Assembly: GCF_003459505.1 (NCBI RefSeq)
Contig: NZ_QRWD01000017.1
Location: forward strand, 1 to 55,549
Source of the DNA: Collinsella sp. AF20-14LB
Lineage (GTDB): Bacteria > Actinomycetota > Coriobacteriia > Coriobacteriales > Coriobacteriaceae
DNA: 55,549 nucleotides
Reading direction: 5' to 3'
Under the pieces are notes generated by a model. The model saw nothing but the letters and a program-made list of their open reading frames with translations. It was not told the DNA's origin and made no database searches. The position numbers and the translations under genes were made by a program. Below are positions 19,247 to 28,747 of this stretch, in pieces (position 1 is the first letter of the stretch; the number at the start of each line of letters is the position of its first letter).

Positions 19247-20665
19247 ATGGCTGATTCCCAGACTGCAACCTCCGCGCCCGAGTTTAAGAGCGCCCACTTT
19301 ATCGGTATCGGCGGCGCCGGCATGAGCGGCATCGCCCTCGTTCTGCACGAGCGCGGTTATGCCGTTACCGGCTCCGACCTTAAGACGTCACGTTATATCC
19401 GCCAGCTTACCCGCGCTGGTGTGAAGGTGCATGTGGGCCATGAGGCAGCCACGATCGACGAGGTCAAGCCCGACGTGGTTGTTGTCTCTACCGCTATTCC
19501 GGAGTCCAACCCTGAACTCGTGCGCGCTCGCGAGCTTGGTATTCCCGTGTGGCCCCGTGCCAAGATGCTCTCTGCTTTGGGCCACGGCTACACCACCGTC
19601 GCTGTTGCCGGCACGCATGGCAAGACCACCACGTCTTCGATGTGCGCCACCATGCTCGACCGCATGGGTCTGGATCCGAGCTTCCTGATCGGTGGCATCG
19701 TCGAGGGCTATGACACGAACGGCAAGAACGGCTCGGGCGACTACTTTGTCGCCGAGGCTGACGAGTCCGACAGCTCCTTCCTGTTCCTGAACCCCAACGT
19801 AGTCATTGTGACCAACGTCGAGGCCGACCACCTCGATCACTACTCGGGTATCGAGGAGATCGAGGCAACTTTCGCCAAATTCATGAGCCTGGTGGGCGAG
19901 GAGGGCACCGTCATCGTTTGCGGCGAGGACCCGCATCTGGTCGAGCTTGCCAAGTCGACGGGCCGTCATGTGCTTTCCTATGGCTTTGCCGAGAACAACG
20001 ACATCGTCTGCGTACATCCGGATGTCAAGGGCATCCAGAGCGACTTTATCGTTCGCTTTGAGGACGGCACCGAGCACGCTGTCGAGATTAAGAGCAACCC
20101 CGGTCGTCACAACATGCTCAACGCCACTGCCGTCTTGACCGTCGCCCATGTCCTGGGCCTCGATATCGACGCCGCCGCTAAGGCACTTTCGAGTTTTGAG
20201 GGCGTCCGCCGCCGCTTTACCCACGTGGGCGATATCGACGGCATCACGGTGGTTGACGATTACGGCCATCATCCCACCGAGATCAAGGCGACGCTCGCTG
20301 CTGCCTCTTCGCTGGGCTACAAGCATGTCGACGTCGTGTTCCAGCCGCACCGCTATTCGCGCCTGCAGGCCCTGTGCGATGACTTTGCCGATGCCTTTGC
20401 CAACGCCGACAAGCTGCTGCTGATCGATGTGTTCTCCGCCGGCGAGATGCCGATTCCGGGCGTTACCTCCAAGATGCTCGCAGATACCGTTCGCGCCAAG
20501 CACCCCGGCAAAGAGGTCGTGTACTGCTCCAGCCGTCTTGAGCTCAACCAGGAGCTTGAGAAGCTCGTGGGCGAGGGCGACCTGCTGCTCACCATGGGTG
20601 CCGGCGACGTTACGACCGTCGGCCCCGAGTTCATCGAGTATCTGACTGCCAAGAAAGACGCTTAA
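19247..20665 (+). CDS. murC: UDP-MurNAc--L-alanine ligase
   Basis: A protein of 472 residues catalysing the first amino-acid addition to UDP-MurNAc. It opens with HFIGIGGAGMSGIA, carries the P-loop GTHGKTTTSS from residue 122, EADESDSSFL, and DDYGHHPTEIKATL in the central and C-terminal domains. ATG 19247 has AAGGAG 11 bases upstream, slightly far; GTG 19220 is in frame. The 97-bp gap after murG is the largest between murF and ftsQ. The final murC codons lie 5 bp from murB. Confidence 0.95.
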   Translation: MADSQTATSAPEFKSAHFIGIGGAGMSGIALVLHERGYAVTGSDLKTSRYIRQLTRAGVKVHVGHEAATIDEVKPDVVVVSTAIPESNPELVRARELGIPVWPRAKMLSALGHGYTTVAVAGTHGKTTTSSMCATMLDRMGLDPSFLIGGIVEGYDTNGKNGSGDYFVAEADESDSSFLFLNPNVVIVTNVEADHLDHYSGIEEIEATFAKFMSLVGEEGTVIVCGEDPHLVELAKSTGRHVLSYGFAENNDIVCVHPDVKGIQSDFIVRFEDGTEHAVEIKSNPGRHNMLNATAVLTVAHVLGLDIDAAAKALSSFEGVRRRFTHVGDIDGITVVDDYGHHPTEIKATLAAASSLGYKHVDVVFQPHRYSRLQALCDDFADAFANADKLLLIDVFSAGEMPIPGVTSKMLADTVRAKHPGKEVVYCSSRLELNQELEKLVGEGDLLLTMGAGDVTTVGPEFIEYLTAKKDA

Positions 20666-20670
20666 CCCCC

Positions 20671-21582
20671 ATGGGTCTGTTTAACGCCGTCATGGCGCTT
20701 TCGGGCATGATCGACACGGACGTGGTCGAGGACGAACGTCTTGCGCGCCATACAAGCTATCGAATCGGCGGCAAGGCCGACCTCTTTGTGACGTGCCATA
20801 GTTACCATGCCCTGCGTCGCGCCGTGGCGGTGCTTGACCGCGAGCAGGTGCCGTGGGTGATTATCGGCAAGGGGTCCAACCTGTTGGTTGCCGATGCCGG
20901 CTATCGCGGCGCCGTTATTTCGCTGGGACGTGAGTTTCAGCGCACGGTTGTTGCCGAGGACGGCTGTACGCTGACCGTTGGTGCGGGCGTGATGTTCGCG
21001 CGTTTGGTCAACGACGCCTTGTCGCGCGGGCTTTCGGGCCTTGAGTTCGCGGTCGGTATTCCCGGTTCGGTCGGCGGCGCCGTGTCCATGAACGCAGGTA
21101 CGCGGACCGAGTGGATCGGCTCCCTTATCGAGGACGTGGTCACGTTTGATCCGGCGTCCGGTATTAAGCACTATGCAGGGTCCGAGATCGCTTGGGGGTA
21201 TCGCGAGTGCAGCCTGCCGCGTAACGAGATCATTCTCGAGTGCGTGCTTAAACTCAAGCCCGCGCCCAAGGCAGACATTCGCGAGCGCATGGAGCGGTAC
21301 CTGACGCGCCGCAAGCGCACGCAGCCCATGGGCCGTGCATCCTGCGGATCGGTCTTTCGCAACCCGCCCGACGCAAGCGTGGGCAAGTTGATTGAGGATT
21401 GTGGATTAAAGGGTTTTTCGGTTGGCGGTGCGGAAGTTTCGCCCGTACACGCTAATTTTATCGTTAATAACGGAACCGCCTCGGCCGATGACGTGGCCGC
21501 GGTTATCAGGCATGTGCACGGAAAGGTGAGGGAGGCGTATGGCATCGAGCTCAGACCGGAAGTTAAATTCCTCGGCTTCTAG
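20671..21582 (+). CDS. murB: UDP-N-acetylenolpyruvoylglucosamine reductase
   Basis: A protein of 303 residues, FAD- and NADPH-dependent, which makes UDP-MurNAc. Visible motifs are HTSYRIGGKAD, GKGSNLLVAD, GIPGSVGGAVSMNAG, the GSVFRNP segment that carries the catalytic Ser, and SPVHANFIVN. This is the compact type-II-like form. There is no good ribosome site; translation is probably coupled to murC. Its last 44 bp overlap the start of ftsQ in a different frame. Confidence 0.95.
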   Translation: MGLFNAVMALSGMIDTDVVEDERLARHTSYRIGGKADLFVTCHSYHALRRAVAVLDREQVPWVIIGKGSNLLVADAGYRGAVISLGREFQRTVVAEDGCTLTVGAGVMFARLVNDALSRGLSGLEFAVGIPGSVGGAVSMNAGTRTEWIGSLIEDVVTFDPASGIKHYAGSEIAWGYRECSLPRNEIILECVLKLKPAPKADIRERMERYLTRRKRTQPMGRASCGSVFRNPPDASVGKLIEDCGLKGFSVGGAEVSPVHANFIVNNGTASADDVAAVIRHVHGKVREAYGIELRPEVKFLGF

Positions 21583-22804
21583 AGCATCGAAACCAACCTT
21601 CCGCCGCGCCGGAGGGCGTTCCGGCGCACCTGCCCAGCCTCAACATAAGCCCGCCATGCCTTCCAAATCTGTTGGGCCCGTTCGTCCTGCCAAGCGCCCG
21701 GTCGTCGGCTCGCAGCTGGGAGGACGCCCCGCCTCTAAAAAGACGAGTCGTCCGGCTCCGCGTCCTTCGGTGACACCCAAACCGGCGATGGGCACCAAGA
21801 CCTCTCGGCCCATGGCGACGCCCAAGCCTTCGCTGGGAGCCCGTGCGCCGCATGCCGGCCGTGCGTTGGCTGGCGCTAAGCCGCGTTCACTGACATCGGT
21901 GCCCGCCGCCAAGGCGTCTTCGGCAAAAAAGGGCATCAATCCTCTGTCATCGCTGGGTGCCATGGCAAGTAAGACGTCCGACGCTGCTTCTGCCATTAAG
22001 GGTAAGGGCAAGATCGCGGGCGGCATCCTGGCTGCCGTGGCCGTACTTGCCATTATTGCCATCGTCGTCATCAACTCTGGCCTGTTCGCCGCCACCGATA
22101 TTCAGATTCATGGCAGCGAGCATGTGACCAAGCACGATGCCATGCAGCTCATCAATCTTCCCGAGAACACGTCGCTTTTTAACGTGGATCCCGATCAGAT
22201 CACCGAGGGCCTCAAGCAAAACCCGTGGGTCTCGGGCGTGGATGTCCAGCGCCAGTTTCCCCATACGCTTATCATCACGCCGACGGAGCGTAAAGTTATC
22301 GCCATTGCGTATATCAGCTCCGACGACCTTGCCTGGGCTATCGGAGACGATGACACCTGGATCGCTCCGCTGTCTACGTCTGTCGAGGTGGACGACCAGG
22401 GGAACGTCATTACATCGGGGGAGGGCGCCAACACCCTGACCGGCATCGATGCGGCCCTGACGCTTGCCAAGCACTACGGCGCCGTGCTGTTGACTGATGT
22501 CTCGGCCGATGTCGCACCGGTTTCGGGTCAGGCGGTGAGCTCCAAGGCCGTCAAGGCCGGCCTGGATTACGCACGCGGTTTTTCGAGCGAGTTCCTGGAC
22601 CAGGTGAAGGATATTTCCACGCCTTCCGTTGAGGCTATCTCGGCAAATTTCGACAACGGCGTCGAGGTGTCGCTGGGCGATTCGGGCGATATCGCCAAGA
22701 AGGAACGCGTAGTCACCAAGTTGCTTTCGCAGGTAGAGGGCGTAACGTATATCAATGTGCGCTCTCCGGGCAACTACACATTTAGGAATGCTCCGACCTC
22801 GTAG
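21539..22804 (+). CDS. ftsQ: division protein FtsQ (DivIB), with a long basic N-terminal tail
   Basis: A protein of 421 residues. The first about 158 residues are a low-complexity Lys/Pro/Ser/Arg-rich cytoplasmic tail, followed by a membrane helix at about 160-179 (IAGGILAAVAVLAIIAIVVI). A POTRA domain follows (TDIQIHGSEHVTKHDAMQLI, then the F-N-V-D and NPWVSGVDVQRQFPHTL region), and a beta domain ends it. It would scaffold FtsL and FtsB at the septum. The start ATG has GGGAGG upstream and lies inside murB. The tail is much longer than in E. coli or Bacillus. Confidence 0.85.
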   Translation: MASSSDRKLNSSASRASKPTFRRAGGRSGAPAQPQHKPAMPSKSVGPVRPAKRPVVGSQLGGRPASKKTSRPAPRPSVTPKPAMGTKTSRPMATPKPSLGARAPHAGRALAGAKPRSLTSVPAAKASSAKKGINPLSSLGAMASKTSDAASAIKGKGKIAGGILAAVAVLAIIAIVVINSGLFAATDIQIHGSEHVTKHDAMQLINLPENTSLFNVDPDQITEGLKQNPWVSGVDVQRQFPHTLIITPTERKVIAIAYISSDDLAWAIGDDDTWIAPLSTSVEVDDQGNVITSGEGANTLTGIDAALTLAKHYGAVLLTDVSADVAPVSGQAVSSKAVKAGLDYARGFSSEFLDQVKDISTPSVEAISANFDNGVEVSLGDSGDIAKKERVVTKLLSQVEGVTYINVRSPGNYTFRNAPTS

Positions 22805-22877
22805 CGCTGGTTGATGCTTTGTTGAGGGGCCATACCACGCCGTTTATCTGGTTTGTTTGGTTTTCACGGTCAATTAT

Positions 22878-22967
22878 TTGACTGATACGTTCATAATGTG
22901 CAAACATAATACGGTTTACCTTTGCATTTACTTTCAACCTGAAGGTTAATGTGCGCAGGGGTCGACC
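22878..22967 (+). promoter_or_regulatory. ftsZ upstream region with small palindromes
   Basis: The 199 bp before the chosen ftsZ start are A/T-richer than the surroundings. They hold TTGACT (22878), two CATAAT boxes (22892 and 22905) at unsuitable spacings, TTGCAT-17-GTTAAT (22922-22950), the inverted repeat AACCT-ga-AGGTT (22939-22950) and the palindrome GGGTCGACCC (22958-22967). A separate ftsZ promoter is likely here, but I cannot fix it. Confidence 0.4.
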
Positions 22968-23003
22968 CATGCTATGGCTATAACCTTTGTTCGGAGGACC
23001 GAC

Positions 23004-24158
23004 ATGCACGAGACAGAGATCAACAACTACCTTGCCGTCATTAAGGTGGTCGGCGTCGGCGGCGGCGGTACCAACGCGGTCAATCGAATGATCGAAGAGG
23101 GCATCCGCGGCGTCGAGTTTGTTGCCATCAACACCGATGCTCAGGCACTCGCGATCTCTGATGCCGATATCAAGGTGCACATCGGCACCGACCTTACCCG
23201 CGGCCTGGGCGCCGGCGCCAATCCCGAGGTTGGCCGCAAGGCTGCCGATGAGTCCCGCGACGACATCGCCGAGGCGCTCGCTGGCGCCGACATGGTGTTT
23301 ATCACCTGCGGCGAGGGCGGCGGCACCGGTACCGGCGCTGCTCCCATTGTTGCGGATATCGCGATGAACGAGGTCGGCGCACTGACCGTCGCCGTCGTGA
23401 CCAAGCCCTTCACCTTCGAGGGCCGCAAGCGTAAGAAGAGCGCCGAGGAGGGCATCAAGACCCTCTCCGATTGCGTCGACACCATGATCGTCATTCCTAA
23501 CGATAAGCTGCTCGACATCGCCGAGAAGAAGACCACCATGCTCGAGGCCTTCGCGATTGCCGATGGCGTCCTTTCCCAGGGCACCCAGGGCATCACCGAC
23601 CTCATCACCGTCCCCGGTATCATCAACCTGGACTTCGCCGATGTTAAGACCATCATGAAGCAGGCCGGTACCGCCATGATGGGTATCGGTACCTCTTCTG
23701 GGGATACTCGTGCCGTCGACGCTGCCCAGCAGGCCATCTCCAGCCCGCTGCTCGAGAGCTCCATCGATGGTGCCACGCGCGTGCTGCTCTCCATCGCCGG
23801 TTCCAAGGACCTGGGCATCCAGGAGATCAGCGACGCCGCCGACGTTGTCGCCAACGCCGTCGACCCCGAGGCCAACATCATCTTCGGTACCGTTGTCGAC
23901 GAGTCCCTGGGCGATCAGGTGCGTATCACCGTCATCGCTACGGGCTTCTCCGACTCCAACGTCAACCGTCAGGATGAGCTCTTTGCTGCTCAGCAGTCTC
24001 AGAGCAAGGCCGCTGCCTCCGCTGAGCCGCAGCGCACCGCTCCGGCTGCCAGCCCGGCTCAGGCCGCTCCGACCCGCAACGTCGGTGGTACCGAGCTGCC
24101 CAACTTTGGCAACGACCAGTTCGAGCTTCCCGACTTCCTGAAGCGCGGTAGCTTCTAG
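23004..24158 (+). CDS. ftsZ: cell division GTPase FtsZ
   Basis: A protein of 384 residues that polymerises into the Z-ring. The tubulin signature GGGTGTG is at residues 105-111; [15 protein letters not shown] starts the GTPase domain and [11 protein letters not shown] is in the T7 loop region. A Gln/Ala/Pro-rich linker leads to the conserved tip [10 protein letters not shown], the likely docking site for SepF. ATG 23004 has GGAGG six bases upstream; ATG 22974 is in frame but has none. No ftsA is nearby, which fits SepF anchoring. Confidence 0.97.
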   Translation: MHETEINNYLAVIKVVGVGGGGTNAVNRMIEEGIRGVEFVAINTDAQALAISDADIKVHIGTDLTRGLGAGANPEVGRKAADESRDDIAEALAGADMVFITCGEGGGTGTGAAPIVADIAMNEVGALTVAVVTKPFTFEGRKRKKSAEEGIKTLSDCVDTMIVIPNDKLLDIAEKKTTMLEAFAIADGVLSQGTQGITDLITVPGIINLDFADVKTIMKQAGTAMMGIGTSSGDTRAVDAAQQAISSPLLESSIDGATRVLLSIAGSKDLGIQEISDAADVVANAVDPEANIIFGTVVDESLGDQVRITVIATGFSDSNVNRQDELFAAQQSQSKAAASAEPQRTAPAASPAQAAPTRNVGGTELPNFGNDQFELPDFLKRGSF

Positions 24159-24180
24159 TTCGTTTTTCTCAACGACCTGC

Positions 24181-24214
24181 ACGGGGTGTGTCCATTTGGA
24201 TGCACCCCGTTTTG
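24181..24214 (+). terminator. intrinsic terminator after ftsZ
   Basis: ACGGGGTG (24181-24188) pairs with CACCCCGT (24203-24210), with a partly paired inner part, followed by TTTTG. It closes the main dcw transcription unit. Confidence 0.8.
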
Positions 24215-24247
24215 TTTCTCGTTTGTAAACGAAAGCCTCCAATCTCC

Positions 24248-24265
24248 TTACGTTCCCTTTACGTT
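24248..24265 (+). promoter_or_regulatory. candidate PHO box (11-bp direct repeat) upstream of pgeF-pst
   Basis: TTACGTT occurs at 24248-24254 and 24259-24265, an exact 11-bp period, the spacing that PhoB/PhoP regulators recognise. A TATCCT (24285-24290) could be the -10, placing the second repeat about where the -35 would be. A nearby palindrome CGTTTGTAAACG spans 24220-24231. Identity of the regulator is inferred. Confidence 0.45.
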
Positions 24266-24368
24266 TGGTCCCTACCGCTGCGGGTATCCTTTTAAGGAAG
24301 TATGACAGCCGTATAAACGCGGACTGCGCGGCGACGCCGCGGTACTTGTGTTATTAGGAGGCTTTAGT

Positions 24369-25169
24369 ATGGCAGCACGTGCGGACAACGTTTCGCGTGT
24401 CGACCATGATGGAGTTACGTTGGTGGAGGGCGCGACATCCGATGTCCGCTTTGCCTTTACCGAGCGCACCGGTGGCGTTTCTGAAGATGCGTACTCCTCG
24501 CTCAACCTGGGCTCGCATGTAGGCGATGACCCCTTTGCTGTTCAAGAAAATCGTCGTCGAGCGCTCGAAGCTATGGGCGCCACTGAGTGCGAGCATAATC
24601 TGCTCGTGCCCAATCAGGTACATGGTGACCATATCGTTACGGTGACTTCGAACGGCGCCGACGATCTTGAGGCTGTTCGCGAGCAGATTGCCGAGGGCTG
24701 CGATGCCATCGTCTGTACGGCCCATGACGTGCCCGTGCTGCTCAGCTTTGCCGACTGCGCTCCCGTGGTGCTGGTGGCCCCTGGCGGATTTGCCGTGGTG
24801 CACTCCGGTTGGAAGGGCACGATTGCGCGCATTTCCGCCAAGGCGTGCCAGGCGCTCTGCGAGGCGGCTGGTTGCAATGCGAGCGATGTTTCTGCCTATA
24901 TCGGTCCCCATATCCTGGGTGACGAGTACGAGGTTTCCCAGGAGCTCATGGACCGCTTTGCTGCCGAGTTCTCGTGCGTCGATGCGGGCGCTTCTCGCAT
25001 GCTCGATCTATCTGCCGCCATTCGTGAGGCGCTGGTAGATGTCGGTGTCGATGCGGATGGGATTGTGGATACCCAGCTTTCGACCGTGCGTCAGAACGAC
25101 CGCTTTTATTCCTACCGCAACGAGGGCGGCACCTGCGGGCGCCATGCTGCGATCGGCGTGATGCTATGA
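24369..25169 (+). CDS. pgeF: PgeF/YfiH (DUF152) family protein, peptidoglycan editing factor
   Basis: A protein of 266 residues of the multicopper-oxidase-like laccase-domain family. In E. coli the homologue keeps incorrect L-Ser out of the muropeptide. The zinc-site residues are visible in NQVHGD, SFADCAPVVL and VHSGWKGT, and the C-terminus reads GRHAAIGVML. ATG 24369 has AGGAGG upstream. It keeps its usual place right after ftsZ. Its stop codon overlaps the pstS start (ATGA), so it is translationally coupled to a phosphate operon rather than to yggS. Confidence 0.9.
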   Translation: MAARADNVSRVDHDGVTLVEGATSDVRFAFTERTGGVSEDAYSSLNLGSHVGDDPFAVQENRRRALEAMGATECEHNLLVPNQVHGDHIVTVTSNGADDLEAVREQIAEGCDAIVCTAHDVPVLLSFADCAPVVLVAPGGFAVVHSGWKGTIARISAKACQALCEAAGCNASDVSAYIGPHILGDEYEVSQELMDRFAAEFSCVDAGASRMLDLSAAIREALVDVGVDADGIVDTQLSTVRQNDRFYSYRNEGGTCGRHAAIGVML

Positions 25170-26002
25170 GAAAGATTGTATCGGTCCTGAGCGCCGCGGT
25201 GCTCACGCTCACGCTGTGTGCCTGCTCCTCGGGCTCTTCCACGTCTTCTATCACCGTGGCCGGCTCGACCACCTGCCTTCCCATTGCCGAGATCGCGGCC
25301 GAGGGCTTTAAGGAGGAGACCGGCACCGACGTGCTGGTTTCTGGCCTGGGCTCATCTGCTGGCATCGAAGCCGTTAGCGCCGGCACCGCCGATATCGCCA
25401 GCTCCTCTCGTGGCCTCAACGCCGATGAGCAAGACCTGGGCCTGACGCCTATCGTTATCGCACACGACGGCATCGCGGTCATCGTGAACGACGACAACCC
25501 GGTCGATAACCTCTCGACTGAACAGCTCCGCGATATCTATGCGGGCAAGATCACCAACTGGAAAGAGGTTGGTGGCGAGGACTTGAAGATTCAGGTTATT
25601 AACCGCGATGAGGCTTCCGGTACGCGTGAGGCTTTCCGCACCATCGTGATGGACGGCGCGCCGTTCGATCGCCGCTCGGCTGTTCTTTCGGGTACGGGCC
25701 AAGTGCGCGATGTCGTGTCTCGCTCTCGCGGTGCTATTGGCTACATCTCGCTGGGTTTTGTCGAGAGCCTCAACGCCAAGACTTCGGTCAAGGCCGTCTC
25801 GGTCAATCATGTTGAGGCGTCCGAGAAGACGGTCGCGAGCGGCGGCTATCCCATCTCACGCGACCTTTACTTCTTTGTGAAGGGTGCGCCTTCGCAGCAG
25901 GCGCAGGATTACATCGACTATGTGACGTCCGAAAAGATGGACAAGCAGATTCGCGAGGCGGGCTTTATCCCCGTCACCAACGACGAGAAGGGGAGTGAAT
26001 AG
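25166..26002 (+). CDS. pstS: phosphate-binding lipoprotein PstS
   Basis: A protein of 278 residues. A lipoprotein signal peptide (MRKIVSVLSAAVLTLTLCAC) has its likely lipidated Cys at residue 20 in LCAC. The phosphate-binding residues appear in VAGSTTCLP near residue 31, in SRGLNADE, and in RDEASGTREAFR. It captures phosphate outside the membrane for PstCA. It overlaps pgeF by 4 bp and is followed after 1 bp by pstC. At 278 residues it is the short, Firmicutes-like form. Confidence 0.93.
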   Translation: MRKIVSVLSAAVLTLTLCACSSGSSTSSITVAGSTTCLPIAEIAAEGFKEETGTDVLVSGLGSSAGIEAVSAGTADIASSSRGLNADEQDLGLTPIVIAHDGIAVIVNDDNPVDNLSTEQLRDIYAGKITNWKEVGGEDLKIQVINRDEASGTREAFRTIVMDGAPFDRRSAVLSGTGQVRDVVSRSRGAIGYISLGFVESLNAKTSVKAVSVNHVEASEKTVASGGYPISRDLYFFVKGAPSQQAQDYIDYVTSEKMDKQIREAGFIPVTNDEKGSE

Positions 26003-26003
26003 C

Positions 26004-26930
26004 ATGGAAGCACAGGAAAACTCCCAGACTGAGCAGAATGGTCAGGCGCCCAAGAAGCGCGAGCTGGCGCTCGTATCGCGCAGCACCTATATCAAGGAGA
26101 AGGCGCTGCAGTGGATCTTCTTTGCCTGCGCGTTCTTGGCGGTTGTTACCGTCATCCTGATTTTTGTCTTTACCACGTACTCGGCGCTGCCCGTCTTTAC
26201 CGACATCGGTCTGGCGGACTTCTTTAGCTTTACGTGGGCGCCCTCTGAGGGTCACTACGGCATCGTGTCGCTGCTTGCCGGCTCGGGTCTGGTGACCGTC
26301 GGCGCGCTCGCCATGGGTGTGCCCCTAGGCGTGGGCACGGCCGTGTATCTGGTCGAGATCGCCAGCAAGCGCGTGCGCAAGCTCATCAGCCCTGCCGTTG
26401 ACCTGTTGGCCGGCATCCCTTCTATCATCTATGGCTTCTTTGGCATGATCATCATCCGCCCGTTTATTGCGCAGCTGACCGGTGGCCTTGGGTTTGGTGC
26501 CCTGACGGCGTGGTTCGTGCTTGCCATCATGATTGTCCCCACGATCACGACACTCACCATCGATGCCCTTAACTCCATCCCCATGGGCATCCGCGAGGCA
26601 TCCTATGCCATGGGTGCCACCAAATGGCAGACCATCTATAAGGTCGTGCTGCCCGCAGCCAAGCTGGGTATCGTGGACGCCATCGTGCTGGGTATGGGCC
26701 GTGCCATCGGCGAGACCATGGCCGTGCTCATGGTCGTGGGTAACGCCCCGGTTATTCCCGACAGCATTGCGAGCCCCATCTCGACGCTCACGAGCCAGAT
26801 TGCGCTCGACATGAGCTATTCCTCGGGTCTGCATCGCTCGGCGCTGTTCGGCATGGGCGTGGTCCTGTTTATCATTTCCGCCACGCTGGTGGGCATCGTC
26901 CGCCTGGTTTCCAAGAAGAAGAGGGGGTAG
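26004..26930 (+). CDS. pstC: phosphate ABC transporter permease PstC
   Basis: A protein of 308 residues with six predicted membrane helices. The first is at about residues 34-57, and an extracytoplasmic loop follows. The permease EAA-like loop reads REASYAMGATKWQTIYKVVLPAA, which docks PstB. GIPSIIYGFFGM is a typical PstC segment. ATG 26004 has AAGGGGAG upstream; GTG 25995 is in frame but lies before it. Within the pstSCAB operon. Confidence 0.93.
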   Translation: MEAQENSQTEQNGQAPKKRELALVSRSTYIKEKALQWIFFACAFLAVVTVILIFVFTTYSALPVFTDIGLADFFSFTWAPSEGHYGIVSLLAGSGLVTVGALAMGVPLGVGTAVYLVEIASKRVRKLISPAVDLLAGIPSIIYGFFGMIIIRPFIAQLTGGLGFGALTAWFVLAIMIVPTITTLTIDALNSIPMGIREASYAMGATKWQTIYKVVLPAAKLGIVDAIVLGMGRAIGETMAVLMVVGNAPVIPDSIASPISTLTSQIALDMSYSSGLHRSALFGMGVVLFIISATLVGIVRLVSKKKRG

Positions 26931-26933
26931 GCT

Positions 26934-27839
26934 ATGTCCGATTCCGTTGACACGACGGTCGATACGACCTCGTCGCGCGAGCGCATCAAGCGTGCCCTTT
27001 CCCACGGCAAGAAGGGCCGCATCAACAAGGACCTGTCCAACAAGATCATGCTTGGCGTGTTCCGTGCCGCGGCATACATCACCACGCTGGTGCTGGTCGC
27101 TATCATCGCCTACGTGGTCATCAACGGCCTGCCACACATCTCGCTCGACTTTATCTTCGGTTGGCCCCAGGGCGTCAACGCCGAGGGCGGTATTTGGCCC
27201 ACGATCGTCTCGACCGTCTATGTGACGGCGCTCGCCATGCTTATCTGCACGCCGATCGCTGTGCTGGCAGCCGTCTATCTGGCCGAGTACGCCAAGCAGG
27301 GCAAGATCGTCGAGCTCATTCGCTACGCTGCTGACGCTTTGGCCTCGGTGCCCTCCATCGTTATGGGCCTGTTTGGCTACGCCTTGTTTGTCGAGGCCAT
27401 GGGCCTGGGCCTTTCGATGGTCTCGGCCGCTCTGGCGCTCGCGCTCTTGATGCTTCCCATCGTCATGCGCACCACCGAAGAGGCCATTCGCGCCGTCCCG
27501 CGCTATATCCGTTGGGGCGCGTACGGCCTGGGCGCCACCAAGTGGCAGGTTGTCTCCAAGATTGTGCTTCCTTCTGCCTTTGGCCGTATTGCCACGGGCA
27601 TTGTCCTTGCCATCGGCCGTGCCATTGGCGAGACCGCCGTGGTGCTCTACACCATGGGCCAGGCCATCAATCTACCTATCTCGCCGCTCGATTCCGGCCG
27701 CCCCATGACCGTTCACCTGTACCTGCTTGCCAACGACGGCATCAACATGAACGCAGCCTACGGCACCGCGCTCTTGCTGATGGTGATCATTCTGGCCTTC
27801 AACCTGTTTGCGCGCTTCCTGTCGCGCAAGCGTCGCTAG
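26934..27839 (+). CDS. pstA: phosphate ABC transporter permease PstA
   Basis: A protein of 301 residues with six membrane helices. The first about 35 residues are polar and basic. The EAA loop reads YGLGATKWQVVSKIVLPSAFGRI and the segment VPSIVMGLFGYALF matches PstA. It pairs with PstC in the membrane. It starts 3 bp after pstC and is followed after 12 bp by pstB. Confidence 0.93.
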   Translation: MSDSVDTTVDTTSSRERIKRALSHGKKGRINKDLSNKIMLGVFRAAAYITTLVLVAIIAYVVINGLPHISLDFIFGWPQGVNAEGGIWPTIVSTVYVTALAMLICTPIAVLAAVYLAEYAKQGKIVELIRYAADALASVPSIVMGLFGYALFVEAMGLGLSMVSAALALALLMLPIVMRTTEEAIRAVPRYIRWGAYGLGATKWQVVSKIVLPSAFGRIATGIVLAIGRAIGETAVVLYTMGQAINLPISPLDSGRPMTVHLYLLANDGINMNAAYGTALLLMVIILAFNLFARFLSRKRR

Positions 27840-27851
27840 TTAAGGAGTCCC

Positions 27852-28655
<804 letters not shown>

Positions 28656-28747
28656 TCGGTGCGACTAGTCCCAAGCCGATCGGACCTGGTCCGGTGCGTA
28701 TTCACTGTGCGGGCGGCATGACCGCACCCAACTGATTGGAGTGAACC

